Below are positions 17,489-27,561 of a DNA stretch of 64,000 nt, piece after piece. A model generated the notes under the pieces. It made no database searches and was not told the DNA's origin. It saw nothing but the letters and a program-made list of their open reading frames with translations. Source of the stretch: Pedobacter sp. JY14-1 (lineage in GTDB: Bacteria > Bacteroidota > Bacteroidia > Sphingobacteriales > Sphingobacteriaceae). The stretch is from NCBI RefSeq assembly GCF_029269825.1, contig NZ_JARJHU010000008.1:434001-498000 (forward strand). Reading direction: 5' to 3'. Numbering within the stretch: position 1 is the stretch's first letter; every line of letters starts with the position of its first letter. The translations under genes were made by a program, and so were the position numbers.

Positions 17489-17512
17489 CATCTGAAGTAG
17501 TACTCACCGGAC

Positions 17513-18439
17513 TCAATTATAATTTATGCGCTGAACAGCCTCTTCCAGCAACTCGTTGGAAAATACAATTGCCCCTGAACTGTTCAAATGATAATTATCC
17601 TTAAATAAACTCCGACTCGAATATTTATTATTATTACAAAAGCTAATAAAGCTCGTATGCAAATATTTGTTTGCAAGCGATTTGCAAATGCTATCTGTTA
17701 CATTATTTAAGACCTTACCATACACAGGAGAAGTTACAAGAAGGCTCGGAATGTCCTTGTTTTCAAGCATTGTTAAAACTTCTTCAAGTAATTCGATCTT
17801 TATACTTTTTATATCTGCAGAGCGCTCTGTAATCAAAGCAGGTCCTCCTTTGTAGCTACCCTGTAGTGGAAGATAACCACTTATAACTGACAATTCTCTT
17901 TTTTGATCCAAACCAAGTAGGAGCGCTCCAAACTGAGAATTATAGGGGTAAATACCAGACATCAACTTGAGACGTTCAGACTTGCCGTTGTAGGAAATGA
18001 ACCTTTGAAAAACCGGATTAGTATGGTATGGCAATAAAATATTCAGCTTACCAACTTCACTTGTTGTAAACTCAGTTGGGTTTATATCAATGATCACCAG
18101 TTTGGGTTTATACCTATTTACTACTGCTGTAATCATAGCACAGCTATAAACCAGGCCCTGAGCATCTTGCCCGCAATTATAAAAGCTGGCATCAAGCCTC
18201 TTTCCGAGAATATCCGGATTGTAGTGATGGCTGGCCCGGGAAGAACCAAATACCAGAACTTCCTCCTTACAACTTTTGATGATGTAATTGGCCCGATAAA
18301 ACATTCCGCTACGCTGCCGACTAAGCAGATAATCAAAAGAATGGCCCAGAAGCGTATCCAGTAAAAACAGAATGGCTAGCATTGAACCAAACACTTTTGT
18401 AAACTTCCAAATCTGATTATTATTGCCTGGCCCTTTCAT
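17513..18439 (-). CDS. SGNH-hydrolase-like membrane-anchored protein (MBOAT partner)
   Basis: A 308-aa protein with an N-terminal membrane helix (~14-30) and a probable periplasmic SGNH-like domain: the block I motif appears as VFGSSRASHHYNP (~60-72) and the C-terminal DxxH as FKDNYHLNSSG (~280-290). This is the arrangement of DltD/AlgX/AlgJ-like proteins that hand an acyl group to a polymer. Immediately upstream (4-base gap) lies an MBOAT acyltransferase. I infer that the pair O-acylates (probably O-acetylates) an exopolysaccharide in the periplasm. The nucleophile-like Ser is present; the oxyanion Gly/Asn blocks are less clear. Confidence 0.75.
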   Translation of the reverse strand: MKGPGNNNQIWKFTKVFGSMLAILFLLDTLLGHSFDYLLSRQRSGMFYRANYIIKSCKEEVLVFGSSRASHHYNPDILGKRLDASFYNCGQDAQGLVYSCAMITAVVNRYKPKLVIIDINPTEFTTSEVGKLNILLPYHTNPVFQRFISYNGKSERLKLMSGIYPYNSQFGALLLGLDQKRELSVISGYLPLQGSYKGGPALITERSADIKSIKIELLEEVLTMLENKDIPSLLVTSPVYGKVLNNVTDSICKSLANKYLHTSFISFCNNNKYSSRSLFKDNYHLNSSGAIVFSNELLEEAVQRINYN

Positions 18440-18443
18440 TTAT

Positions 18444-19832
18444 CTAAAATTGGAAATAAATGAACTGACTGTTGTCAAGCACCCCGAACAGCATGATGAT
18501 TAAAACAATACCTATATAAGAAAGCCGTCTTATCGTCACCTGATGCACACTAAAAAATCCACCGAACCACTTCAGCTTAAATTCCTGAACAAACTCTGAA
18601 GCCAATAGCAGACCCAAAAACAGGATACCATACAAAAGCGTCTTGTTGTCTCCCAAAAACGGTGCACCATGTTGGGTGAATATCTTATTCAAAATGGACA
18701 CTCCTGCAGAAGCAGATTCAGCGCGAAAAAACACCCAGGATATGTTTATCAACAAAAAAGTCAATACGATACCATATACCTTCCGCCCTGGTTTTCCAAG
18801 CACCCGTTCGATGACAAGATACAAACCATTTAGCGCCCCCCAAATTACAAATGTCCAATTGGCTCCATGCCAGAGACCGCTTAAGCAAAAAGTGATCAGG
18901 ATATTTAATGAAACCCTGTAGCCACTTGTTCTATTACCCCCGAGCGGTATATATACATAATCCCTGAACCAGGTAGAAAGCGAAATATGCCAGCGCTTCC
19001 AGAATTCAGATACAGACCGGGCAAAATATGGCCTGTTGAAATTTGTCATCAACTTGAATCCCATCACCCTTGCTGCACCGATCGCGATGTCTGAGTAACC
19101 GGAGAAGTCACAATAGATCTGAAAAGCAAAGAGAATCGTCGCTACAGCCAGCGAGATACCGTTGTGCTGGTCATGATTGGTGTAGACACTATCCACATAT
19201 AAGGCCAGCCTATCGGCAACGACCAGTTTCTTGAAAAAGCCAAAAACCATCAATTTCAGCCCTTGAGTTACATTGGCGTACTCAAACCGATGTCGCTCGC
19301 GAAATTGATGGAGAATATTTTGCGGCCTTTCTATTGGGCCTGCAACAAGCTGGGGATAAAACATTACATATAGTGCATAAATCCCAAAATGTCTTTCAGC
19401 GGTCTGATTTCCGCGGTAGACTTCAATCACATAACTGAGACTTTGGAAGGTATGAAAAGACAAACCAATTGGTAAGATCAGCGACATTGCCTTTGGGGTA
19501 TATTCCAAGCCAAAAGAATGCGCAACCGAGATAAGACTATCGTTGATGAAATTGTAATATTTAAATACTGCTAGAATGGCAACAGTTGACAAGATGCTGA
19601 ACAATAACCACGCTTTCTTTATCCCGCCTTTAGCTCGCTCCATAAATATCCCCGCAGCGTAGTCTATTATGATTGTAGCTGCCAGAACAAATAAATATGC
19701 CGGCACAAAAAAACAATAGAATACACAACTAAATATTAGCAAATGAATCCACCTCAATCTAAACGGAAGCAAAAAATAAATTATAGTGACAACAGGGAAA
19801 AATACAAGAAATTCAAATGAGTTGAACAGCAT
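18444..19832 (-). CDS. MBOAT family membrane O-acyltransferase
   Basis: A 462-aa protein with about ten membrane helices. It carries the MBOAT landmarks: QLVAGPIERPQNIL (~165), DFSGYSDIAIGAARVMG (~240), FWKRWHISLSTWFRDYVYIPLG split around 275-295, and the invariant His in LSGLWHGANWTF (~315). AlgI/PatA/DltB-like members move an acetyl or other acyl group across the inner membrane to a periplasmic acceptor. It forms a two-gene unit with the SGNH-like protein downstream. The polymer accepting the group is probably the one made by the neighbouring genes. Confidence 0.93.
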   Translation of the reverse strand: MLFNSFEFLVFFPVVTIIYFLLPFRLRWIHLLIFSCVFYCFFVPAYLFVLAATIIIDYAAGIFMERAKGGIKKAWLLFSILSTVAILAVFKYYNFINDSLISVAHSFGLEYTPKAMSLILPIGLSFHTFQSLSYVIEVYRGNQTAERHFGIYALYVMFYPQLVAGPIERPQNILHQFRERHRFEYANVTQGLKLMVFGFFKKLVVADRLALYVDSVYTNHDQHNGISLAVATILFAFQIYCDFSGYSDIAIGAARVMGFKLMTNFNRPYFARSVSEFWKRWHISLSTWFRDYVYIPLGGNRTSGYRVSLNILITFCLSGLWHGANWTFVIWGALNGLYLVIERVLGKPGRKVYGIVLTFLLINISWVFFRAESASAGVSILNKIFTQHGAPFLGDNKTLLYGILFLGLLLASEFVQEFKLKWFGGFFSVHQVTIRRLSYIGIVLIIMLFGVLDNSQFIYFQF

Positions 19833-19987
19833 TAAAGATATTTCTACAATCAGCTAAACTCGGAAAATTATAACTATCCAACAACTAAATTAAGTAGATG
19901 GACATAACATTGAATAAGTGATTGAAGATTAATCTCAAACGAGGAACAAAAACATAGTGTAAAATATACACCAATTAGACTTTTTGC

Positions 19988-19995
19988 TATATTTG
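19988..19995 (+). promoter_or_regulatory. Possible -7 box for cmk
   Basis: TATATTTG fits TAnnTTTG and lies 43 bases before the ATG at 20038. A transcript starting here could not include the upstream ATG at 19984, which supports the shorter protein. No TTG sits at the ideal distance. Confidence 0.35.
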
Positions 19996-20037
19996 CCAAA
20001 AAGGTTCTTTCAAAAACAGTCGGTTAAACATAATTTC

Positions 20038-20742
20038 ATGAATAAACTAAACACTGTTATCGCCATCGACGGCTTCTCATCGTGCGGCAAAAGCACTCTC
20101 GCCAAACAATTGGCTAAGGCTTTGCGGTTTGCATACATTGATAGCGGCGCGATGTACCGTGCAGTAACCTATCACCTGATTGCCAATGAGATAGATCTGA
20201 CTGATCTTGAAGCTGTTGACGAAAACATTAAACTGATAAACATTGAATTCAAGTACATAAATAATGAAAACTGCATTTTTCTGAATGGCTTAGACGTTTC
20301 GGACGAAATTCGAAAAATGTATGTTTCCGAAAAGGTAAGCAAAGTGAGCCCGATACGGAGCGTTAGGAAGGCTATGGTAAGAGTTCAGCAATCTTTGGGT
20401 GAGACCTGTGACATCGTGATGGATGGAAGAGATATTGGCACCCAGGTTTTCCCATATGCGACAGTTAAACTATTCATGACTGCAGATCCTAAAATCAGGG
20501 CGGAGCGCAGACATGCAGAATTACTTTCCAAAAACGAGCTTGTAACCTTGGAGGAAATAATGACTAATCTTGCCCAACGGGATTACGATGATACAACACG
20601 TGAGGAAAGTCCGCTGATTTGTGCCACTGATGCGATTGTCATAGATAACACGCATCTTTCCATGGCGCAACAGTTCGATCTGGCGATGGAAATAATTGAA
20701 ACAAATCGAAAAAAAGCACCAGATAAGCGGCCAACATCATAG
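20038..20742 (+). CDS. cmk: Cytidylate kinase
   Basis: Phosphorylates CMP/dCMP to the diphosphate. The start at 20038 gives 234 aa, the usual length; an ATG at 19984 would add 18 residues with no homology to the family. The P-loop is GFSSCGKST (residues ~11-19), followed by IDSGAMYRAVTYHL (NMP-binding) and the MDGRDIGTQVFP signature (~140), with the LID region RDYDDTTREESPL. It is a housekeeping enzyme, here placed ahead of GDP-sugar genes; it could recycle CMP released by CMP-sugar transferases, but that is only inference. Confidence 0.95.
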   Translation: MNKLNTVIAIDGFSSCGKSTLAKQLAKALRFAYIDSGAMYRAVTYHLIANEIDLTDLEAVDENIKLINIEFKYINNENCIFLNGLDVSDEIRKMYVSEKVSKVSPIRSVRKAMVRVQQSLGETCDIVMDGRDIGTQVFPYATVKLFMTADPKIRAERRHAELLSKNELVTLEEIMTNLAQRDYDDTTREESPLICATDAIVIDNTHLSMAQQFDLAMEIIETNRKKAPDKRPTS

Positions 20743-20760
20743 CAAATGGATATATTTGCT
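20741..20760 (+). promoter_or_regulatory. Palindrome with -7-like box before gmd
   Basis: AGCAAAT-GGATAT-ATTTGCT is a perfect 7-bp inverted repeat that also contains TATATTTG (20751-20758). It could be an operator or part of a promoter with a ~115-base leader for gmd. A second, weaker candidate is TTG at 20802 with TACCTTTA at 20829. Confidence 0.3.
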
Positions 20761-20873
20761 CAAATCCTGATTGATCGGACGTCTGATTTATTAATAATTA
20801 TTTGAAAACACCTACAAATATCGTTACATACCTTTATTATTTTCACAATTTAATCCAATAATTATATAACTCA

Positions 20874-21986
20874 ATGAAAAAAGCTCTAATCACTGGTATT
20901 ACAGGCCAAGACGGCTCCTATCTGGCCGATCTTCTATTAAAAAAAGGTTATGAAGTGCATGGCATTAAGCGTCGCAGCTCATTGTTCAACACAGATCGTA
21001 TCGATCATCTCTATCAGGATCCACATGAAAATAATGTTCGATTTGTACTGCATTACGGTGATTTGAGCGATTCCACAAACCTAATCCGCATTATCCAACA
21101 AGTTCAACCTGATGAAATTTATAATTTGGGCGCAATGAGCCACGTTCATGTGAGTTTTGAAACACCTGAATATACTGCAAATGCAGACGGTATTGGTACA
21201 TTAAGAATATTGGAAGCAATTCGTATTCTGGGACTTGTCGAAAAAACCAAAGTATACCAGGCCTCAACTTCAGAGCTTTATGGATTGGTTCAAGCAGTGC
21301 CGCAGTCTGAAACCACTCCCTTTTATCCCAGGTCACCGTATGCAGTAGCTAAGATGTATGCCTACTGGATCACAGTAAACTATCGCGAAGCCTACGGAAT
21401 TTACGCCTGCAACGGTATTCTTTTCAACCATGAAAGTCCACTGCGCGGAGAGACTTTTGTAACACGTAAGATCACAAGAGGCACTGCAAAAATCGTTTTA
21501 GGCCTTCAGGACAAGTTATACATGGGTAACCTTGACGCAAAGCGGGATTGGGGCCATGCTAAAGACTATGTGGAAGCGATGTGGCTGATCCTGCAACAAG
21601 AAAAACCGGAGGACTTCGTTATTGCAACTGGCGTAACGACAACCGTTCGTGATTTTATCAAAATGGCATTTGGTGAAGTTGGCGTTGAACTGGAATTCAA
21701 AGGGGAGGGTGTTGATGAAAAAGGTTATGTAAAAGCCTGCAACAATCCGGAATTCCAAGTTGAAATTGGCAAAGAAGTGGTAGCTGTTGATCCACGTTAT
21801 TTCCGGCCAACTGAAGTTGACCTGCTGATCGGCGATCCAAGCAAGTGTAAAGAAAAATTAAACTGGACACCTAAATATGACTTAGCAGGACTGGTTAATG
21901 ATATGATGAGCTCTGATGTAAAGCACTTCCAGAAAGAAAAGATGCTGAAAGATGCAGGCTACGCTGTTAAAAACCAATACGAATAA
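20874..21986 (+). CDS. gmd: GDP-mannose 4,6-dehydratase
   Basis: Converts GDP-mannose to GDP-4-keto-6-deoxymannose, the first step toward GDP-L-fucose. 370 aa, standard length. Extended SDR: NAD(P)-binding [12 protein letters not shown] (residues 7-18), the catalytic S/T with [10 protein letters not shown] (~125-135) and the YxxxK motif in [12 protein letters not shown] (~157-161). The family signature [20 protein letters not shown] follows (~183-202). It starts the GDP-sugar unit with wecG, fcl and manC behind it, all on the plus strand with small gaps. Confidence 0.97.
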   Translation: MKKALITGITGQDGSYLADLLLKKGYEVHGIKRRSSLFNTDRIDHLYQDPHENNVRFVLHYGDLSDSTNLIRIIQQVQPDEIYNLGAMSHVHVSFETPEYTANADGIGTLRILEAIRILGLVEKTKVYQASTSELYGLVQAVPQSETTPFYPRSPYAVAKMYAYWITVNYREAYGIYACNGILFNHESPLRGETFVTRKITRGTAKIVLGLQDKLYMGNLDAKRDWGHAKDYVEAMWLILQQEKPEDFVIATGVTTTVRDFIKMAFGEVGVELEFKGEGVDEKGYVKACNNPEFQVEIGKEVVAVDPRYFRPTEVDLLIGDPSKCKEKLNWTPKYDLAGLVNDMMSSDVKHFQKEKMLKDAGYAVKNQYE

Positions 21987-21990
21987 GCTC

Positions 21991-22737
21991 ATGCTTCCGA
22001 AAAAGAGAATTATTTCAATTGACATATCTAATGGCACATACGAGCAATTCGTAAGTGCCATTATGACATATGCCAAAAATAAACAATCCTCTTACGTTTG
22101 CGTAGCCAATGTACATATGTGCATAGAAGCTACAGAGTCGGCAGAATTCCGGCAAATCGTTAACAATGCTGATTTGGTTACCCCCGACGGCATGCCTTTA
22201 GCGCAAAGTTTTAAATGGCTCTATAGGACACACCAGGAGCGGGTAGATGGAATGAGTCTATTGCCCAGGCTACTGGCAGAAGCCGAATCACAAAAACTGA
22301 CTGTTTACTTCTACGGAGGTACACAAGCTACTCTGAATGCAACTTCCGAATACCTTAAAATGCGCTATCCGAATTTGAAGGTCGCCGGCATGTATTCTCC
22401 TCCCTTTAGACCCCTGATGGCAGAAGAAAAGGAAGCTATCACCGAAATGATCGCTGCTTCAGGATCCCACCTCGTTTTTGTCGTTTTGGGGTGTCCAAAG
22501 CAAGAAAGGTGGATGGCAGAAATGAAAGGCGCTATTCCTTCTGTTATGCTAGGAATCGGCGGTGCGCTTCCGGTACTTGTTGGGCAACAAAAGAGAGCTC
22601 CCGAGTGGATGCAAAAAAACAGCCTGGAATGGCTTTATCGATTGGCCCAGGAGCCCACGCGGCTATTTAAACGGTATCTTGTTACAAACAGTAAATTCAT
22701 TTATTTGATCATCAAAGAAAAATTACGCAAACAATAA
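21991..22737 (+). CDS. WecG/TagA/CpsF family glycosyltransferase
   Basis: A 248-aa GT26-type transferase that adds the second sugar (ManNAc or ManNAcA in the characterised members) to a polyprenyl-PP-linked primer on the cytoplasmic face. The ATG at 21991 was chosen because it starts 4 bases after the gmd stop; an upstream in-frame ATG at 21952 would overlap gmd. Landmarks: [24 protein letters not shown] (catalytic Thr/Asp region, ~55-65), YFYGGTQA and [12 protein letters not shown] (~165-178), [19 protein letters not shown]. Its likely partner is a WecA-like primer enzyme such as the one at 46521. Confidence 0.93.
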   Translation: MLPKKRIISIDISNGTYEQFVSAIMTYAKNKQSSYVCVANVHMCIEATESAEFRQIVNNADLVTPDGMPLAQSFKWLYRTHQERVDGMSLLPRLLAEAESQKLTVYFYGGTQATLNATSEYLKMRYPNLKVAGMYSPPFRPLMAEEKEAITEMIAASGSHLVFVVLGCPKQERWMAEMKGAIPSVMLGIGGALPVLVGQQKRAPEWMQKNSLEWLYRLAQEPTRLFKRYLVTNSKFIYLIIKEKLRKQ

Positions 22738-22741
22738 AATC

Positions 22742-23674
22742 ATGGAGACATCCTCAAAAATATATGTTGCCGGCCATAAGGGTATGGTCGGCTCTGCAAT
22801 TGTAAGAAAGTTACAAGCAGAAGGATTTGAAAATATAATTACCCGCACATCGAAAGAACTCGACCTAACCAACCAACAGGCGGTGAATGCTTTCTTTGCA
22901 TCTGAAAAGCCTGATTTCGTTTTTCTTGCGGCAGCAAAGGTCGGTGGGATTATGGCCAACAACACATTTCGGGGTCAGTTCCTTTACGAAAACCTGATGA
23001 TACAGAATAATGTGATCCATGCCGCTTACATTAACAATGTCACTAAACTGATGTTCCTGGGATCTTCATGCATTTATCCTAAACTGGCGCCACAACCACT
23101 AAAGGAAGACTATCTCCTGACCGGAGAATTGGAGCCCACAAATGAACCTTATGCTATTGCAAAGATAGCTGGTATAAAAATGTGTGATGCATATCGCTCA
23201 CAATATGGCTGTAATTACATTTCAGTGATGCCTACCAACCTTTATGGACCAAACGACAATTATGATCTAAACAACTCACACGTATTACCCGCTTTGATCA
23301 GAAAAGTAATTACTGCAAAAAATAACAACGAGCCATCAGTTACCATATGGGGCACTGGTACTCCGAAACGTGAATTCCTATACGTTGATGATCTTGCAGA
23401 TGCATGCTTTTACCTTATGCAAACCTATGATCAGCCGGGCCTCGTGAACATAGGTGTTGGAGAAGACGTTTCTATCCTCGAACTGGCACAATTGATTACC
23501 AGGGTGGTGGGCTATACTGGGGAGATCATTACCGACACTTCAAAACCTGACGGCACTCCGAGGAAGCTTATGGATGTTAGCAAGTTACATGCTCAGGGCT
23601 GGAAAGCAAAAGTCTCTCTGCAGGAAGGGATAACAAGAGTATTTCAAGATGTTAAAGACTTAAATTGGAACTGA
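22742..23674 (+). CDS. fcl: GDP-L-fucose synthase
   Basis: Epimerises and reduces GDP-4-keto-6-deoxymannose to GDP-L-fucose with NADPH. 310 aa, usual length. NADP-binding motif [16 protein letters not shown] (~8-23), [13 protein letters not shown] (~65-77), the catalytic Ser-Ser-Cys in [16 protein letters not shown] (~103-118), and [12 protein letters not shown] with the YxxxK motif (~140). The next step after gmd. It begins 4 bases after wecG. Together these genes supply fucose for at least one of the polymers. Confidence 0.97.
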   Translation: METSSKIYVAGHKGMVGSAIVRKLQAEGFENIITRTSKELDLTNQQAVNAFFASEKPDFVFLAAAKVGGIMANNTFRGQFLYENLMIQNNVIHAAYINNVTKLMFLGSSCIYPKLAPQPLKEDYLLTGELEPTNEPYAIAKIAGIKMCDAYRSQYGCNYISVMPTNLYGPNDNYDLNNSHVLPALIRKVITAKNNNEPSVTIWGTGTPKREFLYVDDLADACFYLMQTYDQPGLVNIGVGEDVSILELAQLITRVVGYTGEIITDTSKPDGTPRKLMDVSKLHAQGWKAKVSLQEGITRVFQDVKDLNWN

Positions 23675-23679
23675 TCCAG

Positions 23680-24762
23680 ATGACAAACCCGAACAATTAC
23701 GTACTGATTATGGCTGGCGGAGTTGGCAGCCGATTCTGGCCTAAAAGCCGTAACAATTATCCAAAACAGTTTTTAGATATTTTAGGTATCGGCAAGTCTC
23801 TCCTTCAGTTAACTTACGATCGCTTCTTGAAGTTATGTCCTGCTGAGAATATCTTCATAGTAACAAATGCACAATATGAAAAAATAATCCTGCAGCAACT
23901 GGATGGTATATCCGCATCCCAGCTGATCTGTGAACCCAGTAGAAATAACACAGCGCCTTGTATTGCGTACGCTTCATTCAAGCTCCACGGATTGAATCCT
24001 GAAGCGAACGTGGTCGTAGCTCCCTCTGATCACTTCATTTTATACCAGGATACCTTTATAGAAAAGGTTGAGCAGGCTTTGAAATTCACAGATAAAAATG
24101 AAGCATTAGTTACTTTAGGCATTACCCCCACACGACCTGATACTGGATATGGATATATTAAATATGAAAATGAAGCGCAGAATGGTGTTCACAAAGTTAT
24201 CCAATTTAAGGAGAAACCTACCTTAGCCAAGGCAAAGGAATTCTTGGCAGAAGGCAATTATGTATGGAATGCGGGAATTTTCATTTGGAAAGTACGTTCT
24301 CTAATAAGTGCCTTGGAAAAACATTGTACCATAATTCATACCTTATTTGAAAAAGGAAGTTCGGTATATAACACTGACCAGGAGCGCGCTTTCATAGATA
24401 AATATTATCCGACTTCACCGAATATTTCTATCGACTATGCAATTATGGAACAAGCGGATAATGTGTACACCATACCTGCGGAATTCGGCTGGTCAGACCT
24501 GGGCACCTGGGCATCTTTATATGAGGCTGCTCCTAAAAACACCGATAATAATGTGGTCGCTTCCAAACAGATCAGCCTTAAAGACACTACAAATTCTATT
24601 ATTCATATCAACAACGATAAACTTGCGGTAATAAGAGGATTAGACAATTTTATTGTGGTCGATGAGGGTAATGCCTTGTTGATCTATCCAAAAAGTCAGG
24701 AACAAGAGATTAAAGAGGTAGTGAAAGAAATGAGTGCGGCCTATGGAGACGGATTTATTTAA
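23680..24762 (+). CDS. manC: Mannose-1-phosphate guanylyltransferase
   Basis: Makes GDP-mannose from mannose-1-P and GTP, feeding gmd. The start at 23680 gives 360 aa and avoids the 10-base overlap with fcl implied by the upstream ATG at 23665. The pyrophosphorylase signature LIMAGGVGSRFWPKSRNNYP lies near residue 10, with PKQFLDILG behind it; FKEKP and NAGIFIWKV (~190) and SIDYAIMEQADNVYTIPAEF (~245) are typical of the guanylyltransferase domain. It lacks the C-terminal isomerase half of long ManC/AlgA proteins, so phosphomannose isomerase must be encoded elsewhere. Confidence 0.95.
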   Translation: MTNPNNYVLIMAGGVGSRFWPKSRNNYPKQFLDILGIGKSLLQLTYDRFLKLCPAENIFIVTNAQYEKIILQQLDGISASQLICEPSRNNTAPCIAYASFKLHGLNPEANVVVAPSDHFILYQDTFIEKVEQALKFTDKNEALVTLGITPTRPDTGYGYIKYENEAQNGVHKVIQFKEKPTLAKAKEFLAEGNYVWNAGIFIWKVRSLISALEKHCTIIHTLFEKGSSVYNTDQERAFIDKYYPTSPNISIDYAIMEQADNVYTIPAEFGWSDLGTWASLYEAAPKNTDNNVVASKQISLKDTTNSIIHINNDKLAVIRGLDNFIVVDEGNALLIYPKSQEQEIKEVVKEMSAAYGDGFI

Positions 24763-24798
24763 ACATAACCTTTAGAAAGGCTTTTCTTACGATGTCCT

Positions 24799-26379
24799 AT
24801 GAAAATTTATTTTAATTCAAAAAACGGGCTAAAAAAGCTGCTGATATTTGTAATATCAGCAGCTTTTTTATTTGTTGACGCAAGAGGTCAGCTAGCAAGT
24901 GGCTATAATGCAGAAATAGAAGTGCAAGCTATTGGTACTACAAATAGTACAGTTCCATTTTGGATGCGCTCTAACCAATTTGGTTCCATTCCGCTATCGG
25001 GAATATCGGGAACAGCCATCGGCCGGATTTCGAAAGACTATGAACTCGCTAACGGTGATAAAAATGAGGGGAACCCGAGATTAATGGATTGGGCATTCGC
25101 TATTGAAGGACGGGCAAATGGAGGGAACAACGCTAATTTGCAACTTATCGAAGCATATTTGAAAGCCAAACTGTCTATATTTCAAATAAAGGCTGGGCGT
25201 TCCAGGGATATAATGGGTTTGAACGGAGATACCACATTAAGTTCGGGAAATTTCGCGGTATCTGGCAATGCATTAGGTGTTCCTAAAATTGAATTATCCA
25301 TTCCAGAATATTGGAAGTTGCCTATCCTTAACGAATTAATTTCAATAAAAGGCACCTTTTCACATGGATGGATCGGGCACAGACAAGTTGCCGACACCCT
25401 TGGTAGACTCGAGAACTCAGAAATCATAATCTCGATCAAAAAAAGGCCGTATACCTATTTCCACCAGAAATCGCTGTACGGTCGCATTGGCAGAGAGGAC
25501 TGGAAGTTAAAACTTTACGGTGGTTTCAGCCATCAGGTATTTTGGGGTAGCGAAAAAGAGATTTATGGTCCGGATCGGTTTGGTCTCAATGGCTTTGAAA
25601 CGTTTTGGTATGTCGTGTCCGGTAGCGCATACGGGGGAAAAAATTCGAGTATCGAACGGTCGAAGATTGGAAATCAGCTTGGATCAATAGATGTGGGGCT
25701 AGAATACGACTTTGGAACCATCACCGCAAAACTATACAGACAAAATTTTTATGATGTTGGCGCGTTGTCCAAACTAGCTAACATCGCTGACGGTTTAAAT
25801 GGATTTACCCTTCGAAACAATAAGATTGAGACAAGTCCGAACGCAGGATTTCAATGGAAAAAGATTTTAGTAGAGTTCTTTTACAGTAAGAACCAAGCCG
25901 GTTACCCATGGTCCAAGCCAACAGCGTCCGGCGATGAGGATTACTACAACAATTACTATTACTTGCAAGGTTGGTCCTATATGGATCTGGCGTTGGGAAA
26001 TCCTTTCATTACATTACAAGAAGATGCCAAAGCTGGCCAAGCGACTGCAAAGGAGACTCATTTTATTAATAACCGGGTGTCGGCAATTCATCTGGGATTT
26101 TCAAGTGCATATAAAGGATGGGTACTGACATCTAAGCTATCCTTTTCAAGGAACTATGGCACTTTTCGAACCAGCCGTTATGGCCATTCTACCGGACCAG
26201 ATAGATTTCCAAACAGAGGAGAAATCTTCAGGCCAGTCAATCAGACATCCTTTTACCTCGACGGGTTAAAGAGGCTAAATAAAAATAATATTTATTGTGG
26301 ATTTACCGTGGCGATTGATCGTGGCGATCTGCTCAACAATAGTTCTGCTTTATCCATACGACTAAATAAAAAGTTCTAG
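24799..26379 (+). CDS. Wzi family capsule-assembly outer-membrane protein, copy 1
   Basis: A 526-aa beta-barrel with a signal peptide at the N-terminus (hydrophobic 12-27, likely cut near DARGQ). The Wzi-type features are the early PFWMRSNQFG segment, the alternating-hydrophobic strands to the end, and a terminal aromatic (NKKF) typical of outer-membrane barrels. Wzi proteins bind polymer at the cell surface and help capsule organise. It closes the GDP-sugar unit, after a 36-base gap. Its TAG stop is shared, within the palindrome CTAG, with that of the convergent lactonase gene. A second Wzi is at 43115. Confidence 0.88.
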   Translation: MKIYFNSKNGLKKLLIFVISAAFLFVDARGQLASGYNAEIEVQAIGTTNSTVPFWMRSNQFGSIPLSGISGTAIGRISKDYELANGDKNEGNPRLMDWAFAIEGRANGGNNANLQLIEAYLKAKLSIFQIKAGRSRDIMGLNGDTTLSSGNFAVSGNALGVPKIELSIPEYWKLPILNELISIKGTFSHGWIGHRQVADTLGRLENSEIIISIKKRPYTYFHQKSLYGRIGREDWKLKLYGGFSHQVFWGSEKEIYGPDRFGLNGFETFWYVVSGSAYGGKNSSIERSKIGNQLGSIDVGLEYDFGTITAKLYRQNFYDVGALSKLANIADGLNGFTLRNNKIETSPNAGFQWKKILVEFFYSKNQAGYPWSKPTASGDEDYYNNYYYLQGWSYMDLALGNPFITLQEDAKAGQATAKETHFINNRVSAIHLGFSSAYKGWVLTSKLSFSRNYGTFRTSRYGHSTGPDRFPNRGEIFRPVNQTSFYLDGLKRLNKNNIYCGFTVAIDRGDLLNNSSALSIRLNKKF

Positions 26380-27413
26380 CGGAAAAACTTAAGGCAAACC
26401 GGTTGATGACTGACTTTGAAATCCATCTCACTATCTTTCAAAAGGCCGGTATGACAGTCAATGTCGAATAAGCGCAAATTACCGGAATACTGATTTGCCA
26501 CCCACAAATACCGGCCCGTTGGGTCGATAACAAAATTTCTCGGCCCGGCTCCATGAGTATAGTACCGCTCGACAAAATGTAAGCTTCCAGTGTTAGTATC
26601 AAATGAAAACACAACTATTTCGTTAGCATCACCCCTATTTGAAGCGTATAGAAAGCGGCCATCGTTTGAAAAATGCAAATCAGCGGCACTGACATCGCCT
26701 TGAAAATCTTCATGAACCAAGCTAACACACTGGCAATAGCGTAAACTTCCACTATCCCACTTCAAAACGGTTAGCGTTCCATTGAGCTCTCCAAGAACAA
26801 CCAGATAACGCTGATCCGGTGAAAATGCAAGATGCCTTGGCCCTGTACCTGAATTAAACTTATACACGTAGAAAGGGGGGGTGTTTAAAGGTCTTGTTTC
26901 CTGCGAGTTGTAGCAATAGACACTTAGTGTATCAGAACCCAAATCAGTTACTAACAGATACTGCTGTTTTGGGCAAAGTATAGCAGCATGCATGTGACTC
27001 CCAGTGCCTTCAGACCAGATAACCTGACTCATCCCGGTAAAAAGGCCGTCAACTGTAAGCCCAGCTACGCATAAAGATCCGCCACTATAGTTGGCTATGA
27101 ATACATTTTTACTGTTAATGTCGGTACTGATATAACATGGGTCAGATCCACCACATTTTACAGTATCTAAAATTCTCAACTTGTTTGTCTCATTATCTAT
27201 TTGTACTGCCGTTATAGAATCGTTAGGCGTGTGATTTTCATTAACAGCATATACTATCGATTCATCAGCATTGAAACAAAAATAAGATGCATTGCTAATC
27301 TCCAATAGATCAAGCACCTCTAAGGTTCTTGTGACGCTATTTGCCGTACATAATTGTAATCCGGATCGGTTGGCTTCGTCGGTGTAACTACCGATCAACA
27401 TTCTTTGGTACAT
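26376..27413 (-). CDS. Lactonase family beta-propeller (6-phosphogluconolactonase-like)
   Basis: A 345-aa seven-bladed propeller of the YbhE/Pgl lactonase family: repeated blades with GSDPCYISTD, GTGSHMHAAILCP, GTGPRHLAFSPDQRYL, GDVSAADLHFSNDGRFLYASNRG and GAGPRNFVIDPTGRYLWVANQ. Members hydrolyse 6-phosphogluconolactone; others have unknown lactone substrates. No signal peptide, so cytoplasmic. It is the last gene of the minus-strand polysaccharide run but is separated by 148 bases and has its own promoter, so it may be unrelated to the polymer. Confidence 0.88.
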   Translation of the reverse strand: MYQRMLIGSYTDEANRSGLQLCTANSVTRTLEVLDLLEISNASYFCFNADESIVYAVNENHTPNDSITAVQIDNETNKLRILDTVKCGGSDPCYISTDINSKNVFIANYSGGSLCVAGLTVDGLFTGMSQVIWSEGTGSHMHAAILCPKQQYLLVTDLGSDTLSVYCYNSQETRPLNTPPFYVYKFNSGTGPRHLAFSPDQRYLVVLGELNGTLTVLKWDSGSLRYCQCVSLVHEDFQGDVSAADLHFSNDGRFLYASNRGDANEIVVFSFDTNTGSLHFVERYYTHGAGPRNFVIDPTGRYLWVANQYSGNLRLFDIDCHTGLLKDSEMDFKVSHQPVCLKFFR

Positions 27414-27503
27414 AAATCACATTAACAATCCTAAACCTTTAAACTTTTATTATCTATAGATGTAGAAGTTTGACAGTATTCGTACAAATATCACTTTTTA
27501 GGT

Positions 27504-27534
27504 CAAACGTACCAGAATACTTATTTTAACTCAA
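27504..27534 (-). promoter_or_regulatory. Bacteroidota-type promoter for the lactonase gene
   Basis: Minus strand: TTG (27534-27532), exactly 20 nt, TACGTTTG (27511-27504). This matches the Bacteroidota -33/-7 consensus in sequence and spacing. The leader would be about 85-90 nt. Confidence 0.65.
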
Positions 27535-27561
27535 TAACATCAATATCTTACGCCCTTCCGG

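Noticed and set aside
19984..20037. Extended N-terminus for cmk
   Set aside because: The 18 added residues do not fit the family, and a TATATTTG promoter box lies inside them.
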